A stretch of 64,000 bases of DNA. Source: Sorghum bicolor (Eukaryota; Streptophyta; Magnoliopsida; Poales; Poaceae). Within the stretch, counting starts at the first letter, position 1. Every line of letters starts with the position of its first letter. Below the pieces are notes generated by a model. The model did not search any database. It was not told where the DNA came from and saw only the letters and a program-made list of their open reading frames with translations. The position numbers and the translations under genes are program-made. The stretch is from contig NC_012871.2 of the NCBI RefSeq assembly GCF_000003195.3, forward strand, positions 53,224,843-53,288,842, in the 5' to 3' direction. Below are positions 44,257-57,500 of this stretch, piece after piece.

Positions 44257-47166
44257 GTTGATCTTGATATAGGTCAGCGTTGGAAGGGAAACCACTTCGC
44301 CGACATAAATTGATGGTTTCCCAAGGACAAGCTTAGTGTCCTAAAATAAGCACTGATCAGATCGTAACATGAGCTTTTAATTATTTACAACATTACCTTG
44401 TGTATTGAACATATAAGGATAATTGTAAAAATATTCCTTCGGGTATTCTTGTCACTAACCTTTCTAGGATTGGAGCAAGAAGATCGAATGAATGACAAGC
44501 ACAAGGTATGTCCAACCAATCATCATACAACATTGAATTAAATTCATCCAAACTTGAATTTTGCAAAATTCAAGCTTGGAGGAGTACTTTACATAAAAAC
44601 ATCCTTTGCCATGTTGCTATGTTGGTTGTCCCTACCTTTGAGATATGCTCAATTTGTTAAATACTAATCACACTACTTCATCTCCACTTGAGTAGATCTC
44701 TATAAATGCTCTCATGTTACCTTTATTTGCTTTAGTATATGTCTAGGTTTGGAGTAGTTTCATTTATCTCTTAAATAAGCATGGTGCTTAGTTTAGGAAT
44801 GATGATCTTACTTCCAAGGGATTTTAAATTAAGCATGGTGCTTAGGTTAAAATGCCCTCCTAAATCAAATTAGACATGGTGTCTAGGTTGATTTTTGAGC
44901 CGATAGTATGCTATAGTAGATATCGGATATTTTGTTGGACTAACCCCTGCAGGAAAACTTTCAATATCGACCTGGGAAGTCCTGAGATAAACTCACATTG
45001 GAGACAAAGAGAGAGATTCATCAAATTTAACAATTTACACAAGGAAGACGTAGCCCATAAGAGATGATCCATGGAGGGTGCCACAAACACGATGCATAAC
45101 CGCTAAGAAAGGAAAGCTTCCACAAGGTGACTGTACCATCACTCTTCAAGTAAGGTAACATCTTAAGGTACTTGACTATCATTTTTTAAGCTTCTCCTTG
45201 GTTCTGGCGTTCACATGACTAAAAGAGACAAATATGTATGATTTACAACTCTAGATTAACCAACCCAATCCATTTAACATGTTTAGTCCTTCCACCTTTG
45301 TGATCCCACACTCCTAATCATATGAGCTAAAATGTTGCACACTCAATATTTGGAAGATATAAAAAAACATAAATATAGATAGATTATCTTTCCATTAGGT
45401 TGAGCGATCTGATCTGACAAATGTTATAAGTGCTACACTCATGAACTTATCACCCACCAACTTTGTCTTGCTCCCTATGCTTAAGGATAGAGAAGAATAA
45501 ATATACTTTTGGTTCTGTTGGTGTTTTCCACCAATAGGGCCCATGCACTTGATCTCTGCCTTGTCTCCATGAGCAGGTACACTTCGAGCAAAACATGGAG
45601 GAATTTTTCAACTCTAAAACTCTACCAAGTGAAGGACCTGGATCTATGAGCACAAACACACTGAGCAAGATACTGTCAACACCACACTTCGAACTATTGG
45701 GCAAATGAAGAACATGGGTGACACCGTATCAAGAGGTGCAGGCATCAAGGTCCACACCTAAATCAAATGACACACCTAAAGAATGAACACGGCAAGAAGT
45801 CTTGTTCAGAAGACTTAAAACATTGAACCCTTGCCGAAAGGTAAAATCGGTAGTTATCCATATTTATCCTTTCTGCATTCCCTTTTCCCTTAAATTATTT
45901 ACTTTCCTTAAATGGCTTGTTAGTTAATCATGCTATCTTGAAAAGAAAATAAAAATGATAAAAATAGTAAGCCCCATGTGAGTATGCTCGTGGCATAAAA
46001 CCCATAAGTACATTCATTGTGGTGGCGTAAAAATAAAATAAATATATTCCTATCCTATAGAAATGAAAATATAAAAAAAATTATGATCCTACCAAAGAGA
46101 GTAATATTTATTAGAGGAAGCTCAACATGATAAAGGCAAAGAGATTTTATGCTAACACTTAACCAGTTCCACAAAGCTTTGTTGTCTATTTGAGCTTCAC
46201 AGAATTCAAGAATCAAAGAAGACTAGCAGACGGTGCTGTCAGGGTGCTGCAGACATTCAAATACACCTCTGCCACCTGCTAGCTACATCAGAAGATATTA
46301 TATCAAAATCCAGTTTGGGGGAGAGCACCCCCATTTATCGAGCTAAGTTTTTCTACGCGTGTTTATACTTTACTCAAATAATAAAAAGATGCATAATCAT
46401 AAAAACCCAAATAAAGATTTTGTGCTTATATATATATATATATCTTTGCTTAGTTTGCTAAATAAATAAATAAATAAAGTTTGCTATGAACCCTCATGAT
46501 AAGCTCTCACATGGATATGATGAATAGTTGCTCTACCAAATACCTAGTTTTCAAATTTGAGCTCTCTCTCAAGTTTAGGCATGACTGTTATGAATTAAGA
46601 TTTGCTCTAAACCTGAACTTGTGGGAAGAGTACCTGATCAAAAGTCTAAGTCGTTAACGGACATGATATAGGAAGGTTGAGCTGCTGTTTATCTGCTCCT
46701 AGAGATGCTAGAATTCGGAAGAATTTTATCTTTGAAAATCTTTAAAATGTTGCATGATGAGTTCTTGTATGATGAGAGTTTAAAATCCTACCATAGCCAT
46801 ATATACATGCTTATTAGACTATGAACCATACAATTACTTTTTACTGCTTATGAGCATTGAGTGTGGTGAAGCTGTGTAGATCCTTAGGAGCTTGTCATGC
46901 GGTTAAAATCAAGATTCACTTGCACGTTCACTCATACATGCTGCTTCTACTCCGGAAGTACGCATCCACATACATCCACTCATTTCCATCTCCAGATTCA
47001 CCCAAAGTTATTCTACTCCTATCCAGGAGAGAATAGCCAAAAACATTATCCAATTCCTGTTATTCCCCGTGAAATAAATACTCAAGATATTTTGGTTACT
47101 ACCACTTGCTACATTATTCCAGGAGGGTGAGTGCTCTAAAAAAAAGTGAATACGACGAAATAAAAA
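44257..47166 (+). other. ATH-3 non-coding body
   Basis: About 2.9 kb without a supportable gene. It aligns in reverse to much of ATH-1 and ATH-2 (for example AAGCATGGTGCTTAG and CATTGAATTAAATTC segments), but the protease region of those elements appears deleted here. An AT repeat lies near 46430-46443. It shares segments with ATH-4 (54536-57800). Confidence 0.65.
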
Positions 47167-47167
47167 G

Positions 47168-47262
47168 GGGCAAGTGCCCGAAACCTCGAAGAAAAGAAAA
47201 AGTGAGACGAGAGGTAAAAATGGACAAGTGTCCGATAGTAGAATTAGGGGTACAAGATACCC
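47168..47262 (+). other. Stem-loop cluster in ATH-3
   Basis: GGGC-AAGT-GCCC (47168-47179), GGAC-AAGT-GTCC (47222-47233), and GGGTA-CAAGA-TACCC (47248-47262). Same order in element sense as ATH-1 and ATH-2. Confidence 0.55.
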
Positions 47263-47982
47263 ACCTGAGAGAAAAGAAAAACAAGAAAATATAGAGCATC
47301 TCATTCCCCTCAAAAAGCTTCAAAGTGCAAGAAAGGTATGTATCCCCTCAAAATAGCAAAAGTAGAATTAGACTTTCACCATTGTTTTCACCATTATCAC
47401 CATCATCACCATACACCATTCATTTGCCACACATGCACATCTTGATTTGACTTATTGACTTGTTTCTCTGGATTCATGGTTTGACTATGCAATAAATGTC
47501 TTGTAAGTATGTATTAGCTGTCTCCCACCTATGAGCTCCAGATATCAAAACCTTATTAGAGTAGGGTGAGAGAGAAAGCAATGTCACTATGCCTCATACA
47601 TACTTTGAGAGAAGGCATATACCATTACTGCCTTGGTAAGGATCCAGAAATACCACAAAAGAGAGATTTGAGAGAGTCATACAAGGAATCTCTGAGTTTT
47701 ATTTTGAAAATCTACAAAAACTCCAGAGCTATAGTTGATCAAAGAATAAGAGACATGGCACTTGACTTGAACGTTCTATCTTTTAACTGCTCAAGACACA
47801 AGTGACGGTTGCAAGCCCCATGGTGGAAGGAAAAATGGGTAAGTTTAAATCTTAACAGTTTACCCTAACCTAGAGATGAGATCTTGTTTGAACGCATGTG
47901 TACCTTTAAGGCATAAAACCACTGCAGAAACTCTTGAGTACATCCTTGCTCAGGGACGAGCAAGAGGTAAGCTTGGGAGAGT

Positions 47983-49301
47983 TGTTGACAGTCCTTAAGT
48001 ATCAAATTTAATCATCAAATAAATAAAGAAAAGGATCCAAATGCAACCAACACCCAGACTTAGGGTTTTATCTGACAGAATTCCACGAGTTTTGGTGTTT
48101 GTCTATTTCTGCAGGGGGTTATTAGGAAATATGGAGGAAAGGCCCACATGTCGGGTTTACATAGAAATATTAACGTGCCGCACAATTTTCTATCATCTAG
48201 AAGACTTTAGAAGCCACGGGAACGAACGGGAGGCCGAGCGGGCTCGGGGGCAGGGCGCCCGCCCTACTATTTCCACCAATCACGTTCAATCTCGCGGATT
48301 ATGCTCCACCGACCTAAAGGATCAAGGATAACCGTTCAATCAATGTCGGTTTGATCCAACGGCCCAGATTCACTTGAGGGGACAATATAAGCAGGCCCCC
48401 TAGCCCCTGGAGGAGACACCCCTTCATTCTTATTCGTTATTCATAGACAGAGCAAAATCTAGGGTTTGGAGATGAGAGCTCTCCTCTCATCTCTAAACTA
48501 GAGTAGATCCAGATAGTAGCGAGATGGAGAGCGAGGGAGGATTGGAGGAGAGGCCGGCATGTCGGTTCTTCCTCCGGTTGTACTTCGCCATGATCAAGCT
48601 CTAATCAAGCTTGCTCATGGGATGACTCTGGTAATCTACTTCTATTTTATTATGCAATTACTATCCATGTATGTTCTGGTTCACAACTCTTTTGAGTACT
48701 TTAATCTATAGGATGCTATAGGTGAGAGTTGTAGTATAGGTGTAAGCGTGGTGCTTAGACCTAGATTACTTGTGGATATCCCCTGTCTAGCCGGATCGTG
48801 TGGTAGGCCGCCTAGGTGACAGTTACGTTGGTCCCCTGTAGTCCACCTCCCGTTAGCAAGACTGGTAGGGTTTATCGGCCTATGGATAAGCATCATTTGT
48901 GGTGTATTCTTATCACGTGGTTCGTCCCAGACATAGACATACCCCTTTGAAGTAGAGAAACCATAGTTATCCTCTCTATTCTCCTACCATCGCCCATATA
49001 CTAGATTGCTCTACTCTCTATTCCCATATTATCACCCATTGTTATCTTACCTTTAATATTATTCTTATTCAATTCTACCATCTTTCCTATTTACACCTAC
49101 CTATCTATCTAGGTTAAGTTAGAGTGTAGATGAGTTCTCCCGTTTCCCTGTGGATACGATAAAACCTTTAACCAGGTAAAAGCTACAACGGTATCCGTAC
49201 GCTTGTGGATTTATCTGTGTGCGTATAAATACCATAGTACACTCTAGTGCCATGCTGGGGATGATAACCTAGTATTCAAGTGGTGTTAGCAAGTGTCAAC
49301 A
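47983..49301 (+). repeat. ATH-3 3' LTR
   Basis: Begins TGTTGACAGTCC after the purine run AAGCTTGGGAGAGT and ends GTGTCAACA. 1319 bp, versus 1308 for the 5' copy including Ns. Fills the gap of the 5' LTR by alignment. Confidence 0.9.
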
Positions 49302-49306
49302 ACTGG

Positions 49307-50468
49307 TTGACTCCAAGCATAGTACTTATAACGGTAGTCCTCAATCTAGTCATCTTCATTAACATATCCTGAGGTGTTGTGAAATAGCAAGAGTGAGCAC
49401 ATATCGTACTCAACAAGTATAACCAGGGGATCATGAGGCTCAATTAGCTGACACTGGTTTCACCGTATTTAGCTTTTATATGTATATAGCATGTTTATAT
49501 TTAGATAGCAAATGTCAAGGTAGCATAATTAATTCCCATAACCACATGATCAATGTATACAAGAGTTAAGAATAACACATATAAACAACATAATAAACCA
49601 TCATTTATCATCATTAATTATGCTCATCAGTGTCCATCTATTCCATTAGTTTTCTGGGCCGCCCGTATCCGTGGGCACAACTATTTTACCAGATTTAACA
49701 CTCTGCAGAGGTTGTACATCTTTATCCATGAGTCATGATTTACCCTTCTGCCCGAGGTCGCGAGTCTCTTAACCCCCTTCCTAGGGAGGTCGGCAAGGAT
49801 CACTACAAGGCCTTTTAAAAGTTCATCTAACAAGTTAGGACCGCAAGGTTTCCTAAACGTGCAGATATAGAGCCCCCTTCCAAATAGCACAATGACTCGC
49901 AGGCTATACACATAAGTATAGAGGCCACGCTATACCCAAAACGGCAAGCCCCTCTATCGCCCTTTCGGGTAACCTCTAACAAGCTAGATAAGGTCTTCAT
50001 ACTGAGCTAATGCCAGAGCCATATATCCCTCATGGTTGTACGAGTTGTCCCAGCTTTTGCCAGGGGATAAGTCCTTACGGAGGGTCAAGACCAATCTAGC
50101 AAAAGCCAGAGTTCTTTCCACCCTTTATGTTCAAGTTGCTAGAAAGCTTATTTTATTACTTATTGTATATCCAAATATTCATGTTACAAGATCATGGATT
50201 ATAATCAAGCACTAGCAAGAACTACCCAAAATGGATATCCAAATAGGTATCAAGGAATACAAGATAACAATCATGTATGATTTCACTAAGGATGTCAAGG
50301 TGGACACATGCATATGATATATTGTATTAAAAGTGTATAGGTAACAAGAATGGTCCCAAGTTATACTTGCCTTGATCAAAGTGTTCCTGTTGTTCCGGCT
50401 GATTGTCAAAAGATTGGCCTTGATCCCCAACGTATTGCTCACCATCTATACTCGATCATCAATCAACA
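49307..50468 (-). repeat. TEK-2 5' LTR, middle part
   Basis: Continues after ATH-3 to the SL-2 insertion (TSD CAACA at 50464-50468 and 53079-53083). Includes the conserved GGTTACCCGAAAGGGCG block (about 49690-50120), the exon-like segment at 50371-50445 and an acceptor-like CCTCAG ending at 49369. Confidence 0.85.
50371..50445 (-). other. Candidate conserved exon inside TEK-2 LTR
   Basis: 75 nt, the same length as in TEK-1. In minus sense it is preceded by TAG and ends CAAG|GCAAGT. It reads GEQYVGDQGQSFDNQ then PEQQEHFDQ. A CCTCAG acceptor 1.0 kb downstream would continue in frame as GYVNEDD before a TAG. Confidence 0.4.
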
Positions 50469-53078
50469 TGTAACACCCTAAATTTTGCTTCTTTGAAAAT
50501 ATAGCTAAAATAATTTATTTTATATTTCTATGCTCATGAAAATATAGTAAAATGAAATTTTTCCTTAAATTAAAATTCATCATAGGGTTTAGCAACGTTG
50601 TTGTGCATACATGCTGGTACATATGTTTTATGTGATGTTTATTTATTGCTCCTTTGTATGTTGAGACTAAGCAAAGTTTTTAAAATTGCGTTTAGTAGAA
50701 CAATCTTCCTTGGTTAGTACATCTTTATCTTTTTCTACAATCAAATTCCTTGTCTCTTAGCTCAAGACTTTGGTCAGGGTCTCTCAGAATCTTTTCTTTC
50801 AAACCTAAGTCACTCGTTTGAGTTTCTCGTCCATCAAGCAATCTCTACAAACTTCTCGAGTATTTTTTTAGCCTTTTCTATGAGCATAAATCTAATTTTT
50901 AGATGTCCCAAATTATCCCATCATGAGCTTCAAATACTTTATTTGGATTTCTCATGTTCTATAATATCTCTGAGAATTGTTCCCAAATTTTCGGAGCTTT
51001 CGGAGTTTTTTTCTTGGCTTAACTACTAATTTTGGACTTTTCTAAAATTATTTTATCCATAAAAATAATTAAATTCGAAAATAATAAATCCTTCATTTTA
51101 CTCCAACCCAACGTCATCATGATTCAAAGGCCAAATGTTTTTTTACTAATGGGCTTTAATAATTGATTAGGCCTATTAGTAAAGATGAAGGTTGTAAATC
51201 AATTAGTACCATATCGCTAGTTGACGTGGAGATGAGGAGTTTCTCTCCCTATATATATACGTATCAATCCCTTAGGCAAAGCACACCAAAGACTACCATA
51301 TAGAAAACCTCTAATTTGGAAATTCCTTAGGTAGTAAAATAAAATATCTACCAGGGTTACGTCGCCGAAGCCCTAGCTGCTGCTGCCCCGATGCTTGGTT
51401 CGCTGCCGTGCTGCTTCGTCGACAACTCGTCATGCCTTGCTGTCGCTGCCCCATCCACGGCTCGTTTCATCTGAGTCTCTAGATAAGTTTGCCGTCTCAC
51501 ACTAATATACCTTCCCAGTGCCCCCTCAGCATGCATGAAACGCTGTCGTGTCGAAGGCTCGAACCACCGTGCTCTGTGCCCTGCTGCAATTCGTAGCTAG
51601 CTCACACGATGACATAACCATGACGTCAATTCAGCATGATTGTCGTTGTCCTTTAGAAAAATAAATCTAGAAATACAAAGAAAATACACTAGTTTGTTTA
51701 AACCATATTTTTTCATTTTAACTCCGTTTTCACTCATTCAAATTTTGTTAGATTCGTATTTACGAGCTCTACATGTTAGAAATAATGTTTACTCAGTTTC
51801 AAACTTTTTAATTTCGTGACCTTAATTAATTAATTACTTTTCTATAGAAAATCTTAGAAAATTCATAACTCCTCCGTTTCAATTCCGATTTTCGTGATCT
51901 TTACGTATGTGAAATCGTAGCGATGCGTAGAATCATTTTACAAACTTTTCATACTGTTTTTATATGTTTGGTGTACTGTTATAATTGTAGCCTTGTTTGC
52001 TTCGTGTATGTGGTCTTCGATTGTTTGTGTTGATGATCGAAATTAGACGGTGAGCAATTCGTGGTGAACAAGAGTACTTCAGTGATCAAGAACAGAGCCT
52101 TGGACAACTAGCAAGATCAATAAGAGCATTTGGATTAAGGCAAGTATAGCATTTGGGTTTTAATTCCGTGACCATGATCTTGTGACTTGATTAATGTTAA
52201 GTAATAAATGATAAAAATGACTTTTTAGCCACTTGATGATTTATCTGTAAGTGATAACCGGGACAACAGTGCAACCATGAGGGCTATAATGGCTCTGGCT
52301 TTAGCTCAGTATGAAGACCCTTTCTAGCTTGTTAGAGGTTACCCGAAAGGGCGGAGGGGCTGAACCGTTTTGGGTATAGTGCGAGCCCCTGTCCTTATGT
52401 GTATAGGCTGCGCGTCATTGTGCCATTTAGAAGGGGGGTATCTATATCTGTGCGCAAAGGAAACCTTGCGGCCCTAACATGTTAGACGAGCTTTTGAAAG
52501 GCTTCATAGTGATCCCTGCCGACCTTCCTTGGTAGTGAGTTAAGAGGTCGACGGGCCTCGGGCGAAAGGGTAAATCATGACTCATGGGTAAAGATGTACA
52601 ACCTCTGCAGAGTGTTAAAAACTAGTATACTAGCCGTGCTCACGGTCAAGAGCGGCCTTGGGGATTCTTGTATCGACGGTGATGATTCTTGTGTGTTAAA
52701 TATGCTCATTATTTATTATTTAATGCTTTACATTATTTATGTCACATTGATCATGAGATTGTGGGAGCTATACAATCTAGTTGCTATACTTGTGGAGTTC
52801 GACATGGACTCACTCTTGCTATTTTCCCACACCCCTCAGGAGAAGCTTTGGGCTTGTGATCACAGTCAATTGGATCCTGTAGAGAGAAGTTAATACCCGA
52901 AGTTGGAGTTGTCTATGCGTTGTTTGCTATTAAAGGTTATCTCTTTTATACTAAGTATGTTATATGTTTATGTATTGTCTTTTGATATTACCCCTCATTT
53001 GTAGCTATATGTGAGACTTGGCTTCTAAAACTCACATATGGTGCATATCTGGTTTTGTCCTTAAAATCGGGTATTACA
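50469..53078 (+). mobile_element. SL-2: solo LTR of a TEK-related family in the TEK-2 5' LTR
   Basis: 2610 bp from TGTAACACCC to GTATTACA with TSD CAACA. Layout parallels the TEK-1 LTR: AT-rich start, TATA box (CTATATATATAC at about 51249-51260), GC-rich patch near 51360-51620, then the conserved AGAGGTTACCCGAAAGGGCG block near 52330 and an exon-like segment at 52047-52139. No internal domain. Confidence 0.85.
52047..52139 (+). other. Candidate conserved exon inside SL-2
   Basis: 93 nt between ATTAG and AAG|GCAAGT. Reading from GGTGAGCAA gives GEQFV, then two compensating frame changes (the middle reads GEQEYFSDQEQSLGQ), then QDQ-EHLD in which stops stand where TEK-2 has CAA. Acceptor-like CCCTCAG at 52839. 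A decayed version of the TEK-1/TEK-2 segment. Confidence 0.35.
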
Positions 53079-53083
53079 CAACA

Positions 53084-54535
53084 ACACGCATTCCAATAGA
53101 CAATCATACACAACAAACAAGCTATAATTAGAACAATACACCAACAGTAGTAAAACAAATATAAAAGTTTATAAAAATGTTCTACGCAGCGCTACGATCA
53201 CACAGACATAAAGAACACAAAAATCAGAGTTAAAACGGTGAAGTTATGAATTTTTTAAGATTTCCTACAGACGAGTAATTAATTAAAGAGTGCCACAAAA
53301 TTAAAAAGTTTCAAACTGGTGATACAGTACCACTAACATGTAGAGCTCATAAATACGAACCTAACGCAAATGATCAAAATGGAATTAAAATGAGCATTTT
53401 ATAAGCAATTCAATACTAGTGGCAAAACTAAAATTATCAGAAAGCGTATTTGAACTTAGCCGAGCTATATACGTTTTCAAAAATGGAAAACGTATTTCAA
53501 ATGTTCCAGGGTCTCTTTAGGAAGATGCGCAGCGAACCGGTATCTTCTAATTTCATGCATTGATTTGTGATCCGACGGCTCCGATTCATCCAGGGGGTTT
53601 TAGCTGTCGGCGGCATGGCTCACCACGGCGGCGCCATGGCCGCAGCCCTGGAAGCTCGCCGGAGAATACCAATACGGCGGTCACGAGCACCAAACAACAA
53701 AAGAAACTCACCAAAACACGGAGGAGCTTACCGCGGACTCGCTAGGATGGTTTGCTCTAGATGAGAAGGGGCAGAGATGACCTGCGACGGTGGCGACTCG
53801 ACTCAGGGCGCGACGAGATGCGGTTTGAGTTCAAACGGTAGCTAGGGCTCGTGTTAAACGGCTTGAGTGCGAAAGGGTACCCGCAGGGTTGATTTGGGAG
53901 CTTTATAGGGCTCAGTTACGTGTAGAAGGGGGAAATCCCGAGGAAACCAGGATCGGTTGCCTCCCTGGTAGTGTCCGGCTCGCTCACGGCAAGGGGAAGG
54001 AGAGAGCGCTGTCGGGTGGGGCCCGTGCGGCAGTGAGATAGGAAGAGAGAGAGGAAGCGTCGACGGGCGGGGTCTGGTTGCCAGCGAAAGAAGGAGAGAG
54101 GGGAGGGATGCGCGCGCTTGGGCCTTGGCCTGGTTGGCTGGGCCGGGTGATTAGCTGGGCTGCGGGGGAAGAAAAAGGGGCCGAGGGAATTGGGCTTCGG
54201 CTGTTGCAACTGCGCTAGGCTGGGCCAGAGCTCACGGAGGTAAGTGAGTTCCTTCTTCTTCTTCTTCTTCTTCTTCTTCTTCTTCTTCTTTTCCTTTTCT
54301 ATTCTATTTTCTAAAGCTTTCTTTTCAAAAGAATTTTTAATGCAACTAAACTCCAACCAAAAGTCAACAGTACAAAATTAAATATGCTCCAGCATGAATG
54401 CAAAACATGTTCCTAAACTTATGATAGATTTTAATTTCCACAAAATATTTATTTGCTAGATTTAAATGCTCACAAAAATACTTAAATAAATCAAATTAAA
54501 TCCTACTAATTAAAAATCAAATTTTGGGAGTTACA
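53084..54535 (-). repeat. TEK-2 5' LTR, outer part
   Basis: Resumes after SL-2 and ends GGAGTTACA at 54535. Aligns to the 3' LTR part at 30877-32233. Contains a TTC microsatellite (54252-54290) that is short in the other LTR. A Lys-run ORF here is its translation. Confidence 0.85.
54252..54290. repeat. (TTC)n microsatellite in TEK-2 5' LTR
   Basis: About 12 uninterrupted TTC units; the 3' LTR has three at the equivalent place (31971-31985), so the array expanded after insertion. Confidence 0.9.
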
Positions 54536-57500
54536 CTATACTATCTTGGTTGTCCCTACTTTTAAGATATGCTCAATTTGCCGAACAATAATCATGCTCT
54601 TTTATCATTGTTTGAGTAAATCTCTATAATGCTATCATGTCACCTTTGTTTGCTGTAGTATATGTTTAGGTTTGGAGTAGCTTCACTCATCTCTTAAATG
54701 AAGCATGGTGCCTAGTTTAGGAGCGGTGATCTTACATTCAAAGGCTTTTTAAATTAAGCGTGGTGCTTAGGTTAAAATGCCCTCCTAAGTCAAATTAGAC
54801 GTGGTGTCTAGGTTGAGTTTTGAGCCGATAGTATGTTGTAGTAGATATTGGAATATTTTGTTAGACTAACCCCTGCACGAAAACTTCCAAATTCAAATTG
54901 GGAAAGTCTTGAGATGAACTCACACTGGAGATGAAGAGATACAATAATTTTGCACAAGGAAGATACAACTCACTCGTAGCCAAGAAGAAAGAAGGGTGCA
55001 CAAAACATGTTCCACAATCAAAGCACTCCCACTTCTACGGTCAAGAGGCTGAGACATGAGGAAGAAAGGTCAAACTTCTCTAGTTAGTCCAACACACTGG
55101 TTTTTAATCTCTAAACATACTATTACTTTATTTCTATAAGTTTGAGCTGATTCATAATGCCTATATTTGAGAATCAATACATAAGATGGGAAAATAAATT
55201 CAAACCCTTAGAAAGAAGTAATTGTGAATAATAAAAGCGCTATGCTAAGTATGCTCAAGTAAATTCCTTTTTGTAGCATAGAAACCTTAGCTGTGTTACA
55301 ACAATACCCTTATCATTACTTGTATATTCCTTCAGGTATATGTTGTCCACTAATCTGTTGCAGGCATGATAATGACTGGAGTGAAAAGAGTCAACAGGCT
55401 AAAGAAGCAAAAGATGGCAAAAGAATGAGTGCAACAGAGGAGATAAGATGTCTATGAACAACTCAAGATGCAAGAGGAAGGACCACTAGTCATTTACCCT
55501 CCATCAGTTAGTGCCATCATGCTCTAATAATGAAGGTAATATTCTAAGGTAAGTGGTCACTCTCTTCTCTTGATCTTGGTGTGCACATAAGTGAAGACAC
55601 AAACATATTAGAGTTACAACTTAAATTGATCAACCTGGTTAACTCAATATGCTTTTCTCTTTTAAATTGTTCATGGCACCATTCTCTTAATCTCAGTCTT
55701 AACCAAAGAAGTTAGAACATTATATTCAATCTTGGGAAGATGATAGTCATACTTATTTGAAAATTTATATAGAAATAGATAATCCTTCCATTGGTTAAGC
55801 AATTTCATTCTTTTCTGTCATGTGAACTTAAATGCAATATTAAATGCTTAATCTTTTGATCTTACCACTCATAAATAAATAAATCATGTAACATAGCTTT
55901 ATCTTGTTTAATGTGCCTAAGGATAAAGAAAAATAAATAAATAAATAAATTTGGTTTTGTTGGTGTTTTTCCACCAGCAGAACCCATGCACTTGATCTCT
56001 ACCTTAGTTTTGCAAATAGGACAACACGTCAAGCAAAGTTTATTAATTCTACAAGTGAAAGTTCTGTGAGTATGCACACTGAGCAAGATGATGCCAGCTC
56101 CTATTAAAGCTCTACTTCAACCTGCTGATGAAATCAAAGAACAAAAGTGACATTACCATCACTAGAGGTATGCAACCATCAAAACCTCCATCTCTCAATA
56201 TGGAGAGATACACAAGAGTGGAAGAAGGCACGTGCGGCATTACCATGGAACGGGGAGTTGACTGAGGTTACCTCAGACAATGAACCCACTGAGTAAGTGT
56301 TCTCTTCTATTCAAGTCCTGTCGGTAGACTTTAAAATTCCATACCCTAGCCATAAGGTTAGAATGGTAGTTATCTCATTAAATGCATTTGCAATTTATTT
56401 AGTAGCATATTTGTTTACACACTAAAAGATAGAAAAACAACAAAAAAATTATTTACTGCATTACTCATGGCATCACAAGCCCCAGGTGGATACCCTATGG
56501 TATTTTCCAAAGGAACATCGCCTGTGGTGGCATAAAATAAAAATGACAAAAATATAGCATTTAAATTCCTGCATCATAAATAGAAAATTCAAAAAAATAA
56601 GAGAAAATTGAAATCCTGTTCAAATTAGAAAACATTAAGCTAGCTCTTAAAGGTGGTCAATTACTCTTTGGCTGACCGCTAACCTCTTATTAAATTCGAG
56701 CCTCATGTTTTGGTTTTCTTTTTGAAGTGTAATTATGGAGGAATAACATTATGACATGGAGAGAGTCTACTAGTGGCACCCATCTAGAGCGCTACCGGTT
56801 AGCTCACTCTGAAGATCATCAACACCAACTATGGAAAACATCTAGCTTGGGGGAGGAGCATCCCCTAGTTATCAGGTAACTATACCTAAGCGATTATCGA
56901 GTCTATTTTATATAGTCATAAAATACCAAAAATATGTGAGCACATGAAGGTTCATAATAGTATCATAAGAAAATATAAAAAAAATTAACAAAAATATATG
57001 GGCACATGAAGGTCCATGTCTTTAGAGTCTCCTGAGTCTAATAGAAATGAATAAAAAACCAAACAAAATACGTATCCATATATTAAAGTGTGATCATAGA
57101 GTGTGTCTACAGTAATTCTAGTTTAGAGTCAAATAAAAATTAGAGAATTTTAAAAATTTTGTCTTGGAGATGATGAATAGTTGCTCTGCAGTAATTCCTT
57201 TCAAGTGCCTAGTTTTCAACCATGAATTCTTCGGAGTTTTAGACATTACCACTTTAAGAGTTTACTCTGAACCTAAAATTTGTGGAGGCATATGTTTAAG
57301 CTGAGTCTAGGTGATTAATTGATATTATACATGAAGGTCTAAGCTGATATTTATCTTATTCCTAGCACTACTAAGTTCTGGAGATTTATTTTCAAAAAAA
57401 CCCAAAAATCTTACATGATAAGCTCTTGTATGATAAAGTTTTAATTCCTACCAAAGCCATATATGATACATTTAGAGTTAGGAAAACTTTTGCGCATACA

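Larger units (their letters stand above)
41232..49301 (+). mobile_element. ATH-3: ATH-family element with gag, plus strand
   Basis: Complete 8.07-kb insertion in the TEK-2 5' LTR with TSD ACTGG. 5' LTR 41232-42539 (contains the assembly gap), PBS at 42548, gag 42694-44256, non-coding body, purine run before 47983, 3' LTR 47983-49301. No RT, RNase H or integrase. It is oriented opposite to ATH-1 and ATH-2. Confidence 0.9.
30877..54535 (-). mobile_element. TEK-2: older Tekay/Del-like chromovirus (left end off-window), with four direct insertions
   Basis: Minus-strand element with 3' LTR remnant (30877-32233), polypurine tract, decayed pol and gag, PBS (41016-41027) and a 5' LTR ending at 54535. 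Both LTR copies end in the same direction (GGGTGTTACA and GGAGTTACA), so unlike TEK-1 this is a normally arranged element. The 5' LTR totals about 2815 bp once ATH-3 and SL-2 are removed. It has far more stops, indels and substitutions than TEK-1, in line with its position as an outer, older layer. It sits in the body of ATH-4. Confidence 0.88.

Noticed and set aside
47566..47805. 79-codon ORF in ATH-3
   Set aside because: No motif, not kept open in the aligned parts of ATH-1; chance frame.
53916..54356. 146-codon minus ORF with a Lys run
   Set aside because: Lys run is the translated TTC microsatellite; the frame is not kept in the sister LTR.
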